A stretch of DNA of 64,000 nt from assembly GCF_035582795.1 (NCBI RefSeq), contig NC_134368.1, positions 6,881,501-6,945,500 of the forward strand. The letters run 5' to 3'. This document shows, piece by piece, positions 14,048 to 42,600 of this stretch (its first letter is position 1; every line of letters begins with the position of its first letter). Source of the DNA: Mycteria americana. Taxonomy: Eukaryota; Chordata; Aves; Ciconiiformes; Ciconiidae. The notes under the pieces are model-generated. The model ran no database searches and had not been told where the DNA came from. It worked only from the letters and a program-made list of their open reading frames with translations. The position numbers were made by a program, and so were the translations under genes.

Positions 14048-14614
14048 TGTCGTGGTTTAGCCCCAGCCGGCAACTAAGCCCCACGCAGCCGCTCGCTCGC
14101 TCCCCCCCGGTGGGATGGGGGAGAGAATCGGAAGAGTGAAAGTAAGAAAACTCGAGGGTTGAGATAAAGACAGTTTCATAGGTAAAGCAAAAGCCGCGCA
14201 CACAAGCAAAGCAAAGCAAGGAATTCATTCACTCCTTCCCACGGGCAGGCAGGTGTTCAGCCATCTCCAGGAAAGCAGGGCTCCATCACGCGTAACGGTG
14301 ACTTGGGAAGACAAATGCCATCACTCTGAACATCCCCCCTCCTTCCTTCTTCTTCTCCTGATTTATATACTGAGCATGACGTCATGTGGTATGGAATAGC
14401 TCTTTGGCCAGTTTGGATCAACCATCCTGGCTGTGTCCCCTCCCAGCTTCTTCTGCACCTGGCAGAGCACGGGAAGCTGAAAAGTCCTTGACTGGTGCAG
14501 CAACAATTAAAACATCTCTGTATTATCAACACTGTCTTCAGCACAAATCCAAAACATAGCCCCATACCAGCCACTATAAAGAAAATTAAGTCTATCCCAA
14601 CTGAAACCAGGACA
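14048..14614 (-). mobile_element. ERV solo LTR, family A copy 3 (567 bp)
   Basis: An antisense copy running TGTCGTGGTTTAGCC to AAACCAGGACA with perfect 5-bp duplications TCTCC (14043-14047 and 14615-14619). It retains an exact palindromic CRE TGACGTCA (14377-14384) next to a TATA box (14362-14369). It is nearly collinear with copy 2, including a shared middle block around 14220-14330, so copies 2 and 3 form one subfamily. Confidence 0.92.
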
Positions 14615-15979
14615 TCTCCACATACGCAGCAGCTGTTTTCAAACACAGCTCCTAGCCCACAAGACCCCTTGCAGCCTCTTCAATGCAAGGGCTGACACCA
14701 AAGACCCTGAACCAAATCGGTCTCATCCTACAGCTCGCACTCGGAGAAGCAGGACTGGTCCAGTCCCTAATGGCACTGCTCACCCCTTGCCCTGGGTACC
14801 TTCAGCGTACAGAGCCCGGTGGACATCGCAGTGTGGAAGATGCTTTTCTTCCAAGGAGCTCAATCTCCTCCTGCTTCTCTCTAGGGAGTCAGCAGTTGGT
14901 GACTATTTCACAGTTTCTTTTATTATGCACTGGTTGGGTTTGGGTTTTTGGTTTGTTGTTGTTTTTTTCTGTTGTAAATAAAAAAAATCCTTTTAGGTCT
15001 GACAATTCATTTCTCTCCTCCCTAACAGCCCTACCTCTTCTCCCCCTCTTCTGCCCTCCAGCCTTGGGCAACTGAATAAACGCAAAAAAAGATGTCAGAA
15101 TTGCTAAGCCCTTGAAGAAACAGTCTAAGCCATTTCTTGTCCATTTCAAAATGAAGATAGCTATTTCTCTAAGGCAGGTCTCATTTGACTGCCAAAGCCA
15201 CACAGTTCAGACAACATTACTCGTACCAGCTTGAAAAACAACAAGAAATTTCAACATCACGGGCGTACTGAGAGCACAGGGAGGAAAACCAGCTAGGTTC
15301 TTTACCACCTCTCCCCAACTCGCATGAAAGGATATGATCATAAATCAATATAACATCCAGAAAGTATAAAGAAGTATTGTTCTTGTTTTCATCTTCTATT
15401 TCTCCAGCACATTTTCAGCCCCTGAGTTCAGAGCAGGAAACAAAAACCATGTTTCAGTGTCAAAATCTGCCACCTAGAGAGCAAAACCGCAAAGGAAAAG
15501 AAATAGGTTTGTAGGTTGTTGCCTTTTTTTTTTTTTTTTAAAGCACCTATCTCGTAACATTACAGATGTGCTGAAAACTATAAATTTGCTGTGCTGTCTT
15601 TTACAGCAACAAAACAGATTTTAAGAGACCCTTAATTATGTATCTGCACAGCACAGACATCGTTATAGGCTATTGCACCTACTCCCAGCACAAACACGGC
15701 TGTGTGTGGTTTAGTGATTATAGGACAGAAAAACATTCTTTCTCCCAGCTCTATAAATTTATGTGTTTTGTGTAAACAGAGACCGATCTCTTTCCTTTTC
15801 TTTTGAGATCACATAACTGTTGCAGAAAGCAAGCCAGTTTTTAATGAGAAGTTTTGGGTGCTTTGAGCAGCAGCGAACTGTCTGGGTCTGAGTCTGCTAG
15901 TGAGCTATGGATGCTCAGCAGGTCTGACAAATACCAGGCTGAAGACACCATGGGCCAGAAAGCCTAGACTGGAACCACC

Positions 15980-16025
15980 AATAAAATAAAATTAAAATAA
16001 ATAAATAAATAAAATTTAAAAAAAA
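15980..16025. repeat. A-rich simple repeat (AAAT/AAAAT)
   Basis: A low-complexity run of AATAAAATAAAATT and AAAT units with no recognisable element attached on either side. Confidence 0.85.
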
Positions 16026-18356
16026 TCACAGTGCACTTCTGAGAAAGTTTCCTGAGGTTTTTAACTGGAGCAAAACTTTCAGATTTCCACTTCTAGGGAA
16101 ATATCCTGTTTGCATCTCAAATTCAAATGGAAAAAGTTGCCAATTTCTTTTTGAAAATGGAAAGTGTTTCAGCATTTCTGAGTGAAGAAACATTTCCAGA
16201 ACTGTAAATTTTTATTCCAAGTCAACTCAATGCTAAACTATATTCTCACAGATAGGAGGAAAGGGGATATATCGAAGTAACCCCCCGCAAAAACGCTACC
16301 TATCAGGTTTTAATGCCTGCACGAATCATCTCCGTAACATATCCAGTCTCAGGGCCCCCATGCTTCGATATACAGACCACGTAGAAAAAGGCAGAAGAGA
16401 GGAAGGTGAGACATTGTTATAAATTCGGAATAGCGAATTATTCTTCACCGTGAATTACCTTCCTTAGCTTCCACTACCACCCATCCCAGCTAACCCTCTG
16501 AGAAGGGCCCCCAGTGCTTTGGGCTGCAGAGAGCAAAGGTTACATGCAAGTCAAATACCAATTCCCATATGTGCTGCTGCCTATAGCAACTCACACACCT
16601 TAACTACAGGAGACCAGTGTACCACCCAGCGCTGGGATGTACCTCCGATAGAGAAATACAGTTTAATCCCTCATTAAATAAATCAGAAGAACTAATTATT
16701 TAATAATATGGCCAAAGACATGTAGTACAACCCCCTGTTTAATTGCTAGTGGGGTACTGCAAGTTGATGTCCAAGAGACATTTTTGTTTTGGTGTTACAA
16801 TTTCTGTGGAAAACGTCAAACCTGGACTCTCTCCCCTCTTCACCAGCTATTTCTAGTCACCACGAAGCCAGGGGCTGCCTCAGCACTCCCAACCCTGTAG
16901 AGATGCTCTGGGAGGAACAGCCCGGTGCGTACAACACCCCGAATCTGCTGCCTGCCAGGCGTCCGCAGCAGCACAACTCCTCCTGTTGCTGCCTTGAGAA
17001 ATCACCAGCAGGCTCCTGCCAGTATTATCAGACTTGCACATAGACCCTCTTAGGAAAAGCTTTCATCTACCCCTGACCAGTGACAGGCAGCGGGAAGGGG
17101 AGGGCAAAGGTGACTGTAAACTGAGCAAATTTATTATGTTAGTGCAGGTAACATTTAATTCCACAGTTTCAACACAATTAAGAGCTTATTCTTTGGACAT
17201 CACAAGTCAGCTACCACTTTGAAGCCATCAATGCATAAGCCAGCCCCTGAGGTGCTTCTTGAAACCACTATTATGTCTCCGAGGGCTCAGATCCTGGCAT
17301 TTTCTGGCTCAATTTGCTCTGCCCCCACCCCTCACTTGGCTGCTACCAGGGGATCCAATCACTAGATCTGTCGGGGAGCAGTGGCCAAATCTGAGCGGAG
17401 GTCAGTCACCGCCCCAGGCTGAAGGACGTGACTTTGTAGGTACTTTCAGTCTACCTAATTAGCAGCCTTCTGCCAGACAGCAGCCTCTAATCCACTTGTC
17501 ACCGGAGAGGCCCATTAGTGAGCGCTCCTCTCCTCACCTTAAAGCTTGAAATCTGTTGTTTGATCTGCAAAGAATTAAGTTGCATCTTTGATTCAACCGA
17601 AACCACCTCAATATAGCAGCCGACCGATTTTAATTAGCACTGTGCTAGGGCCCTGTGGAATTTCAGTCCACCACAAAAGGAAGCGGGTAAGCAAGAGGAT
17701 AAAAAGTAGCACATCCAAAAAATGGGACAATTTGAAGAACTGTGGTGAACCTCAGAAACTATGGCAACAGCGCCTGAGAAATCCACTAATCATCTCAGTA
17801 ATCCCATACAGTTTTAAGAACATCTTGACACTGGAGTATAGAGCTGACCATCCTTCACCAGCCTCTCCTTCCCTCTCCACCTCCAGTGCACAGAGGAGAC
17901 CTTGTGACCAAATGAATTGGCATCAATGTTTTCTTTTGTTTTCATTGGTGAGCCTCAATAAAGTGAATCTTAAGAAATCCCCTTGCTAGAATCTCACATC
18001 AGAACATCATTTTAAGTACAAAGGTACAGAGAGTAACTTACCACTGTCTTTCCCCAAAATAGTACATAACAAAACATTCATCCCGGAAAACAGCATAAAC
18101 ACAGAAGAAAAAAAAAAAAAAATCAGGCATGAATACATTCTAAAAAACACAAAAGGCATAGTATTCATTAGGTGTGACAGACCTCTCTGATCAACTTCAA
18201 ATAAAATTATCATCATCAAACTCAAGGAGCACCTACTAGTGAGAGGTATCATTCAGAGACAAATATTGCCCAGTAAGAGGAAAAAAAGCATGAAGTGGAT
18301 CTACATCCTCTTCTCTTTGTTCAAGAAAATCAGCATGGCAATGAATTCCCCCAACC

Positions 18357-18396
18357 AAAATGAACATCTAGAATTCAAAATGAACATCTAGAATTC
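18357..18396. repeat. 20-bp exact tandem duplication
   Basis: AAAATGAACATCTAGAATTC occurs twice in a row (18357-18376 and 18377-18396). No associated gene. Confidence 0.95.
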
Positions 18397-20178
18397 ATCC
18401 CTCAAAAGTGCAAGTGATTTATGGACAGACACCATTGCCAAGTCTAGATCAATGAAAAAAAGGACTATTTCATGAAACTTAATGAGAACTCAAACAGTAA
18501 CATTAGCAATGTTTCTCTTGCACATAAAAACTACTTACTAAGTTATAAAGTAGTAATAGGTTTAAGGCTCAACACTAACTTAACTTTTGCCTTAAAAACA
18601 AAACTGAACAATTTTCCAGATCAGATTACTCGAAATATTTATTCACAAGTACACATGGTATTAAACAGATGTGAATGTTTTCCAAAGAGACATTGTCATT
18701 AGCAATGTAAGAGACTCTGATGACATTTGTCATGTGCACATTTTTAGGCAGCAAGAGAAAACTGCGAAAACTAAGCCTTTCTATCAGACAAGGTCAGGTT
18801 TCTTCCCCATCCTTAGGTGCTGCTCAGTTCCAGGCTAGTACAGACTGCTTCCCCAGGCCTGAACAGAACCAGGCAATGCTAAGGTGCAGCACCAAATGAC
18901 TGCTGCAAACATTAGAATCAAGGTCGCATTTTTAAACCCATCCTCAAATTTCAAGATACAAGGAAACACTTTCTCAGGGGACAAGGGTCATTGGAGTTTA
19001 TGGCTGTCTTCTAAAATAGCTGGTGCCTCTAAAAGAGCTTCCATGGAGCAATCCCTAGCAGGAAACTTACTACACCTCCATTGTCCTGGAAGGTCATCTG
19101 TTATAACACTGGTGGCAGTGATGATATTCAGGCAGTTCATCAAGAAGCATTACCCATCCCAAAGGACATGTTGTGGAGAAGCCCACCACTACGATGAGTT
19201 ACGTTGATTAGCAGGCTCATAAGAAGACAGGCTGCAACATCCTGACATTCATTGGTGAAGAATTGCACTCTTACACAGACTGAGACATGTTAGCACTGGT
19301 ATTTCTCTAGTTAAAGGGCACCGTTCGGTCTTTTTGCTCCAGATTAAATCAGGCACCACCAGAAAACTAAGCAGCTGAAAATTCCCATCTGTTGTCATAG
19401 ACTTTATCAAATGATTTACCACTCACTTAGCTGTCTAGTGACAGGATGTCAGGTTCATTTTAGTAAATCATACCAAGGTGAATAATACAGCATCTGGTCT
19501 CTGTGTCCTAAGGCCTCTATCATCTGACTGATGCCTGACCATATATGAAGCGTATTAATACACATTCAGTGCAGCGGAGATATGACCTGTCCTTTTATGC
19601 ATTTCGTCAGGACTTAGCTCTAGAAACTGTAAATGTCAGTATCAAGATATCCGCCTACTGCTTGCATTAGGAAGAGAAATTCCACAGGCATTTGAGTAAG
19701 AAAACTAAGAACAGTTTTAAACAAGTAACAACACGAGTTTTCGTAACAGCACCTTTATGGAACACAAGGTTAGCTTTAGACAAGTGCCAGGTTACATGAA
19801 TTTTCAGTCCTCTCTATAAAGAACACAATCTTGGTTTTAGTCCATCCTGATAAAACTTGTAACACTCATTTATTGGCACAGTGCTTGGGCTATCTCCAAA
19901 GTAAAAAATGGGCTTTCTATTACAGTGCTGGGAGTGCTTAACAAGAAAGTTACCTTATTACATTCTTTTCCAGAGAATAATAATTCTCCTCCATTATGTC
20001 CCAATGTTATTAGGATTTCAGAACACACAAGCAATGCAATCCTAGTTAAGATAAAGAGGAAATTAAGGTAATGTAAGCTGAAGACCAAATCATTTTCATA
20101 GTTACAGACAATTTTGATTATATATTTGCATGGGAAATTAGACTCATTTTTGTGAATAAAAATTCCATTTCTCCACAG

Positions 20179-20370
20179 AACAAACAGAATTCCTTGCCAG
20201 TAGAGGACTACACTGTGCACGGCTCATCAGCCTTGAAAAGAACGTCTGGAATTCAGGCATATCCAGCTACGTGGATCAACAAGCGACCCCTTCAGATCCA
20301 GCAGCTTTGGTTTAATGGACGGAAACTTTGGCCTATTGTTCAAACAAACATACTTGCCAGCAACGAACAA
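20179..20370 (+). CDS. Unassigned exon-like segment, convergent with SUCLG1
   Basis: Sixty-four codons, phase 0 at both ends, lie between a TTTCTCCACAG acceptor and a CAA|GTAAGA donor. Only this frame is open; the other two plus-strand frames contain stops. The product is polar and aromatic with three Trp, including TWINKRPLQIQQLWFNGRKL, and several CpG-containing codons are kept in otherwise AT-rich DNA. It carries no repeat hallmark I recognise and no family I can name. No partner exon was found, so it could be an internal exon of a plus-strand gene ending inside or beyond SUCLG1, an alternative exon, or chance. An open run of this length alone is not significant; the flanking splice sites and residue content are the support. 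Confidence 0.35.
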
Positions 20371-20570
20371 GTAAGACTGGATTTTTTAAAAATAAAGCAA
20401 AGTTTGATATGTGCATAAAGTCAGTGTCTTTATCCTTAAAAGCATCTCTATACGTGACTTTACCTTAAAAATGGGCAGTGCTTAAGTTACAAAAGATTAT
20501 TTTGTTTATGATGATTGAAGAAACGGCTCTGCTTCAGGAATTCAAAGGATGAATCAGATTTAGTAGTAGA

Positions 20571-20576
20571 TTTATT
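20571..20576 (-). terminator. SUCLG1: SUCLG1 poly(A) signal candidate (AATAAA)
   Basis: A canonical AATAAA on the minus strand lies 204 nt past the stop codon, so the 3' UTR would be about 220 nt. It is the first canonical hexamer I noted downstream of the stop. Confidence 0.6.
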
Positions 20577-20779
20577 AATTTGCTGTGATTTACAATGAGG
20601 TGATAACGTCTGAACCAAGGAGACATCAAAACAAGTTTAGCCAGGAGGTTTATGGCTTCCAAGTCAAATTCATAGACCAGTGCCAGCCATTTGGGCAACT
20701 GAAGATTAGCAGACAAAAGATAAGCGGAGGCCAGGTGCTGCACTGATGTTTTGGAGACAGTATTCCGAAGTGTCTTCTT

Positions 20780-36309
<15,530 letters not shown>

Positions 36310-36419
36310 CGTCCCCTTCGCCAATGACACCGGCCCGGCGGATCGCGGCGGGCGGGCGGCCCTGCGCGGCGCCTGAGCACTGCCCACCCCGGCGCGGCGC
36401 CGGGCAGCCCCGCGCGAGG

Positions 36420-36461
36420 ATTGGCTCAGCCCGGAGGGCCCTCCCGGTGGCGGCAGCCAAT
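36420..36461. promoter_or_regulatory. Pair of inverted CCAAT (NF-Y) boxes
   Basis: ATTGG at 36420-36424 (CCAAT on minus) and CCAAT at 36457-36461 (plus) lie 111-148 bp upstream of the SUCLG1 ATG, a usual distance for NF-Y. The sequence shows both boxes directly; occupancy is inferred. Confidence 0.55.
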
Positions 36462-36485
36462 CAAAGACGAGCTGGCGGGGCGGGG

Positions 36486-36493
36486 CCGGAAGG
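36486..36493 (+). promoter_or_regulatory. ETS/GABP (NRF-2) core
   Basis: CCGGAAGG is a canonical ETS core, 12 bp from the ZNF143-type motif. GABP sites are a recurrent element of promoters for respiratory and TCA-cycle genes. Confidence 0.5.
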
Positions 36494-36504
36494 AGCCCCG
36501 CGGG

Positions 36505-36523
36505 GCATTGTGGGTGTGGTAGT
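36505..36523 (-). promoter_or_regulatory. ZNF143/STAF-type site
   Basis: The minus strand reads ACTACCACACCCACAATGC, matching both halves of the long ZNF143 consensus (ACTAC, then CCCA-AATGC) at the right spacing. It lies about 200 bp upstream of the SUCLG1 ATG. Such sites are common in promoters of nuclear genes for mitochondrial proteins (general knowledge). Confidence 0.65.
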
Positions 36524-36620
36524 CCGCGGCGGCCTCGGGGGAGGCGGGTGACAGGGCCGCGCTGTGACAGACCTGCCGCCGCCGCCGCCGCGCGGGAGGA
36601 GGGTGACAGGCGGCCCTGGT

Positions 36621-39600
36621 AGCTCCTAACTTGTGCTCCGTTCAGGCCAAAACCCGTTTTTGATGGGTGGCTGCCGTGGCTGCCCGTTAAAAGCCAGCAT
36701 GGCACATCCATAGGTGGTCGGTAACGGTGAGGAGAAGCGTTTCCAAACAAGCCAAAGGGGTTTGCAGGCGGGGAGGGTTCGCTGGGTGCTGTGGCGGCGG
36801 GGGCACGCAAATTCCAGAAAAGTCACATTTTTCAGGGAAAGGTGGTATCTTCTAAGTGATTAACCGATATATAAACCCACATCTAAATTAATTGGTCAAT
36901 CAAATGAAATACGTAACCCCTCTCTAGAAACCTGACCTCATTTGTTATTAATTTGTGTGAAGTGCTGTAGAAAGCGAGCAAAACCCCTGTCCCGAAGGGG
37001 GTGGAGGGGACATTAAGTAAATGCGGCGAGACACGAGGACGACGCAAGGAGGACACAGGCGATAGTCCCAGGAAGAGCGACTTGGCTGTAACAGCCAGCC
37101 TGGTAAGCGGCAGTCCTGCGCACCCGCTGCTTTATTGGGACTAAATGGTTTGAGATTAAATCATTTTAAAAAATGGAGGAGAACTGACAGTCCTCTTCCT
37201 CATTCACCATGGACAGTTTACTCACCTGGCTGATGCTGGGGCTGGAAAAGGAGTGTATTTTAATAAATCAAACAACACAGTTCTGAAACAATAATTAGTG
37301 TTTTCTTTCCTCCCTACAGAGATTCTTAACAGCAGCATTTTCTTCCTGCTAAACTTCAGGGGGCATTTGTTCTGGAAGAGAAAATGGTTAATGAACCACA
37401 AGAAAGGCTCGGCTCCTATTTTTTGACAAGGGAGTTTAGGCAAACATTCACAAAAAAAGCATGTGTCAGGGACAGTGATTATGGGAGCGGCATCTCCAGA
37501 GCAAACAGAGGATATGTCTGTACCTGGAGCTTGTAGGAAAGTTAGAATAATCAGGGAAAGCTGTGAAGTCAGCTCATTTATTAAAAAAATGTGCAATTCT
37601 TGTAGCCACGAGAAAATTGAACTTAGGTCAGTGTCACAAGAAACCACTGAACTCTACAATGAGGCTTCCCACAAAGGGTTTTAAAATGCTTTAACTTCTA
37701 CACGAGCTTCAGACACAGGTCAGTTCATCACCTACACCATCGGCTGCCTTCAGTAACAGCACGTGCATATATTTGTGTATCTGTGGGCAGAGGCGTGTGG
37801 GAGGGGGGCAAGAAGAGACAAAGTATTCCTTTAGGACAAAAGTAAACATGCAAAGGCATACTCTGATTTCATCCTGATTATTTCATTCACTTCATGTCCA
37901 TAAAACTGAGGCCAGAATGGGGCCGTAATAAATAAATGAAGCAACCAAATGTTCTGCTTCTTAAGAGGTATATATGATCCCCTTAGGAGGACATACACAC
38001 TGATTTTATAAGCAACCCACTCACTACTAAAAGATTTATACCTGGATCCATTTCCAAACCAATTTTTCCTTGGCTTGAGGCTTTCACTAAGACTCTTGTG
38101 GGGATTATAGAATTTGAGTTAGATGCCACTGTATTATCATTCTGTATATAGGAAGATTTTGCTTTTAGCAGTTTCTCAACAAAACTCTCTTTTCAGGAGG
38201 GGGAGAGAGAGAAGCTGATCTAGAAAATAACACATGAAAGAAACGAGTGAGACTGGGTAGCAGAAAACCAAAGGGAACAATAAGAACCCCAACTGTTTCT
38301 AAGTGATCCCCCTCCCCTTGGTTTGTAGGTGGCAGTGACAGGCAGGGCTGTCCCACTGCCAGGGGTCAGAGAAGAGTCCCAGTCCTGTCCACAGGGAAAT
38401 CTGGAGCTTTTGACCCCAGCTAAATTATACAGTGGGTTATTCTTTCTCTCCTTTTTATGTTAAGCTATGTAGTCTCAGAAGTCCATCTGTTGGATATCAA
38501 ATGCATTTAAAATAACTCAGGCATGAAGTCAAACAATATGACAAAATAAGGACAACTGCAATTTTTTAGTGTTTTTAGTAGGATTGTGTAAGATGAGGCT
38601 TTGGCTTGTTGGGTTTTTTTTTTTTCAAATCTCAGTAGCAGAAACATCTCTTTAGTCATTTGAATTCAAAACCTGAATGCATACAGAGTCTTTTGAATCT
38701 TAATATTGATGCAAGTCATTATTACCCTAACAGTAAAAGTTTCAAGGTACGGAAACCAGCTGTACAATGTATAATCGGCCAGACATACATGGAACTGAGA
38801 AAAAATAAACCTGTTTTCATTTGTTTTAACGCAGTGCTCTGGTTCCTATCAGAGAACACTCTGTCCCTCCAACATGAATTTAGCTGATTTAGTCATCTGC
38901 CTGGAAAGAAATCATTCAGCCCAGGGAAAAACAATACAGCAATTAGCAACACTCAGGTATCAATGACAGGGGCTGCCTTACAAAGTTCAGGACAGACCCG
39001 GTGCTGGCTCAGAGTGGGGTAACCAAAGGATTAAGAAAGATTTGGGGATTTAATCTAAGAACAATACTTTTCAACCATAGCAGAAAACCCAAAGGTCAGA
39101 TAAGGGGTGGAGTCTCTCCCTAATGCATTTTTAAGTAAGCGACTTCCTTTTAAGAGTAAGGCAGATCCTGGAGCTGAACCTGATGAAAATCACAAACCCA
39201 GGGACAAACTGAATTATAGTGAAAACATTTTTCTTGCTTTCTTACTCATAGTTGGGTTTTAATCCTGTTTGAAAGCAGATCTTCCTGATACTAAGCACAG
39301 GATTTCTGCTTAGTATCCCTCTGCAGAGGGCTTGACCTTCTAGTAAAAAGCCCAAAGAAACATCATGTTACTGTTTACCTACCCCAGGAGTTCCAGCTCT
39401 AGCAGAAGACAAAAACACACTGCCTGCTAACTTTTTCCCTTTCGTAGATGTTTAGATGAAAGGGAGATTCACTGCATGCACAAAATGCAACTTCTTTTGG
39501 TACTTCCTTAAAACTAATGGTAAAACGTTTCTCTTTTCTTCTTTTAGATACTGGCTGGGCAGTTGAGGGACCTGGGTGTGGTGCTTGGCTGGCTGCACGC

Positions 39601-42600
39601 TTCCTCTGGATCATCACTGAAATCACTCAATCTCTCCCAGCCTTGGTTTCTTCTCCGCAAGAGAAGTCATTGCTAATGCTTTGTTTACTTGCATCATGAG
39701 CCAAAAACACGCAATGCAAATAAATCACCAACCCCTTAAATATCTGGATGTACTAGCACTAAGAGCAGCAAAAACACTTTAGACATACAGGTTTTTCAGG
39801 GTGTCCTGTTTACACCCCAGAGTCCAGGTTTGATATTATACTGCAGAATAAAAACTGACTGTGCCCCAGGCACTGGTACTTAGAAACACCAAGATATAGT
39901 TGTCACCTGCACCAACCCCCCGTGTCTCTTCTCCATGAGGCCTTGATGGATACAGCAAGTGCCTGCCAGTCTCAGTCTTCCTCACCCACACGAGGAACTC
40001 GCCCATTAACTCACACAGCATCCTCTTTTCCATATGCACATTTCCATGTATGAATCCACATATATCCACTTCTGGGTTTCATACTGACCTTGGTCTTGCT
40101 GCAGATAACATAGGAGACGTGTTTGAACTGCAGCTCAATTCACTTGCTTGTGGACTGGCATCTAGTGCAGCCGTAGCCACCCTGCACGCAGCCTGTCCTG
40201 CTTCCTTCTGCCTCTCCAGGAAAGCCTGGGTTTCCCGCAAGTCCTGTATCCCGCTAGCCAGTCCTCCGCAGAGGTCTCAGATACCCTAGGGCACCCCACA
40301 TGGCACTAGACACCTATATTTAGATAGCTAATATGAATCTTTGCTGTCCGAACAATATGCAGCTAAGGCTGAAATTCAGGTCCAGATTCAACCACCTGAA
40401 GGTGTCTGCATGGCAGGTGTGTACATATGTGCCGTCCCAGCTCTTGTTGTGCCGGTGGAAACCTAGTCCACGCAGTCAGCAGAGACAAGAGAGCAGCTGC
40501 CGTGCTGTGTATAGGTGTCTGCTGCAAGGAGAGGGTTGAATTGCTCTCTCGGAGTCCTCACAGTGCTGGACAGTCTCCACTGGTTGCAACAAGAGCTTAG
40601 AAACCCTCCCTCATGGAGGCAGCCCACGGTGGGTATGACTGCAGGAGGTGTTTGAAGCTGGACCTGACTCCCACCCAAGAGTGTTTCGAACCCAGTGAAA
40701 TGTGTTCCTAAATAAGAGAGGCAGGGACAGGCAGGCTAATGTGGTGGTTGGGGAAAGGTTCAGTTCCGAGCTTGTGAAATAATGAGACTTGCAGACCATG
40801 CAGAGCGGTCTGTTATAGCATGAAACTGAAAGTACGGTTGCTTTTCTGGAATAAAACCTTTAACACTTTTTTCTACCCCACAGTCACGTCAAATGACTTG
40901 GAGCCCTGTTACTGCTTTGCCAGAGAGTGACAATGTAAAATGATCACCAGGGGACTCCCGCTGCCAGCATGTATTGCAGGGTATTTGCTGTTCATGTTTA
41001 CATTTGCACAGCCAGAGGTTAAATGCTGCCACAGGTTTCTTAGGGATTTGAGCCTTGCATTTGACTGACAGCTTCAGTGGATGCTGTTTCCATAGCTGGC
41101 CCATCAATACATTCATGTCTCTGTTAAATGTTATCATACAAGAGCGGTAGAAAGCAGGATGCCTTCTTCTTTGCTCCGGCCCAGTAGTTCCTCCTACCAT
41201 CTTTTTCTGTAACATTGATTTGTGTGGGTGCTTGTAGGACTCCATCAACCTCTTGCCACTTCCTGAAAAGAAAGCTCAAAACTGAAACAAGCTTCTTGCA
41301 CTCCAAGGTCTTCAGCATTCACTATAGCACAACTTCCCAGGAATATGAAGTGCCTGGACTGTCAGCACTTAATCTCTGAGCTGAAGAAACTGCTGGTCAG
41401 GAACATCATGCTGCTGCAGACCTCTCCGTAACAGGACATGCACCCTGATCATGGCATAAAGACAGCAAACCTCAAAGTTTTCCAAATACTGATTGCATAT
41501 TAAATGGGAAATAAGAAGTGGCATTTCCCTTCTGTGTAGGAAGGACAAAAGGTCTGTTTGGAGTTCTGTTCAAGGATGTTTTGGTGCCAGCAGGAGACCT
41601 GCTCCACCATTTCCCTCCCTGCTGCTCACTGCCCTAGGACTGCAGCCCCTTATGCCACAAACTTTGTGGTGAACTTCACGCCAGGCAGAAATCCTTTGGG
41701 ATGATGGCAGAAATCACACGTTTGATCCGTATGGTAAACTCAGACATTTTAAAAAACTTACGGTTGTATTCAGCCTAGCAGCTGTACAAACAACAGTTGG
41801 TAAAGCCACAGAATGGACTTTGTGGGCAGATATTTAATAACATAAAATATACCCCAGACTTCCTACTCAGAATCAGAAACAGGTTTGTCTCCTGGTGCTG
41901 GCCAGAGCTAAAAGACATCCCTTTGACAAATGCAGGTTCCAGCGGGGAAGGTTTAGCAGGAAGGCTATCCTTCGACAGAAAGCCTGTGTTTAGGGAATTG
42001 CTAAACCAGGAACAAGCTCTTCAGCTGGTTTAGCCCTTACTCACATCGGCAATGACTCCTGGCACCAGCTGATCTTTGATCGGTCTCCCATTCTTACCCT
42101 CACTGAAACAACCCTGCAGCTTGAAATCCTCATGTATCTTATTAGCTTTAGGGGCATCGTCACCTCCTATCACTGGAAGTTAAGGATATGCAAACAAATC
42201 GGTCGTTCCCCCCCATCTCCCTGGGATCAAGGCAGGGACCCAAGCGTGAAGCTAAACCCTGGCCTCACCTGTATCCAGCTTCCAGCAGCTAAGGGTGCTG
42301 ACCCTTCTAAAAACAGACTAGTTTGTGGTTTTCTACCTTTTAATTTACAGGTTGTAAGCAACAATAGTCCCAGCATCTCAGCCCTGGGAGAGTCATCAGG
42401 AGGAGCTGGACCACTGCTCTCCTTTCCTTTGTAAAGAGCACAGAGAAAATGAGAGTTGCGGATTCCCTCTGGAGGGATTAGCTACACTTGTGCTTTAACC
42501 CGCTTTATTTTTTCCCTACAGCGTGTGATTTTGCAGTAACAGAGCTATGGCTGAGAGCATCTGCTAAGGAATTAGTTAGAAATGGGCTTACTGGGACTTC

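Larger units (their letters stand above)
14620..20178. other. Intergenic, no gene seen
   Basis: Only simple repeats (15980-16025, 18357-18396, a T run near 15527) and scattered short open frames. No exon could be supported up to the plus-strand segment at 20179. Confidence 0.55.
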
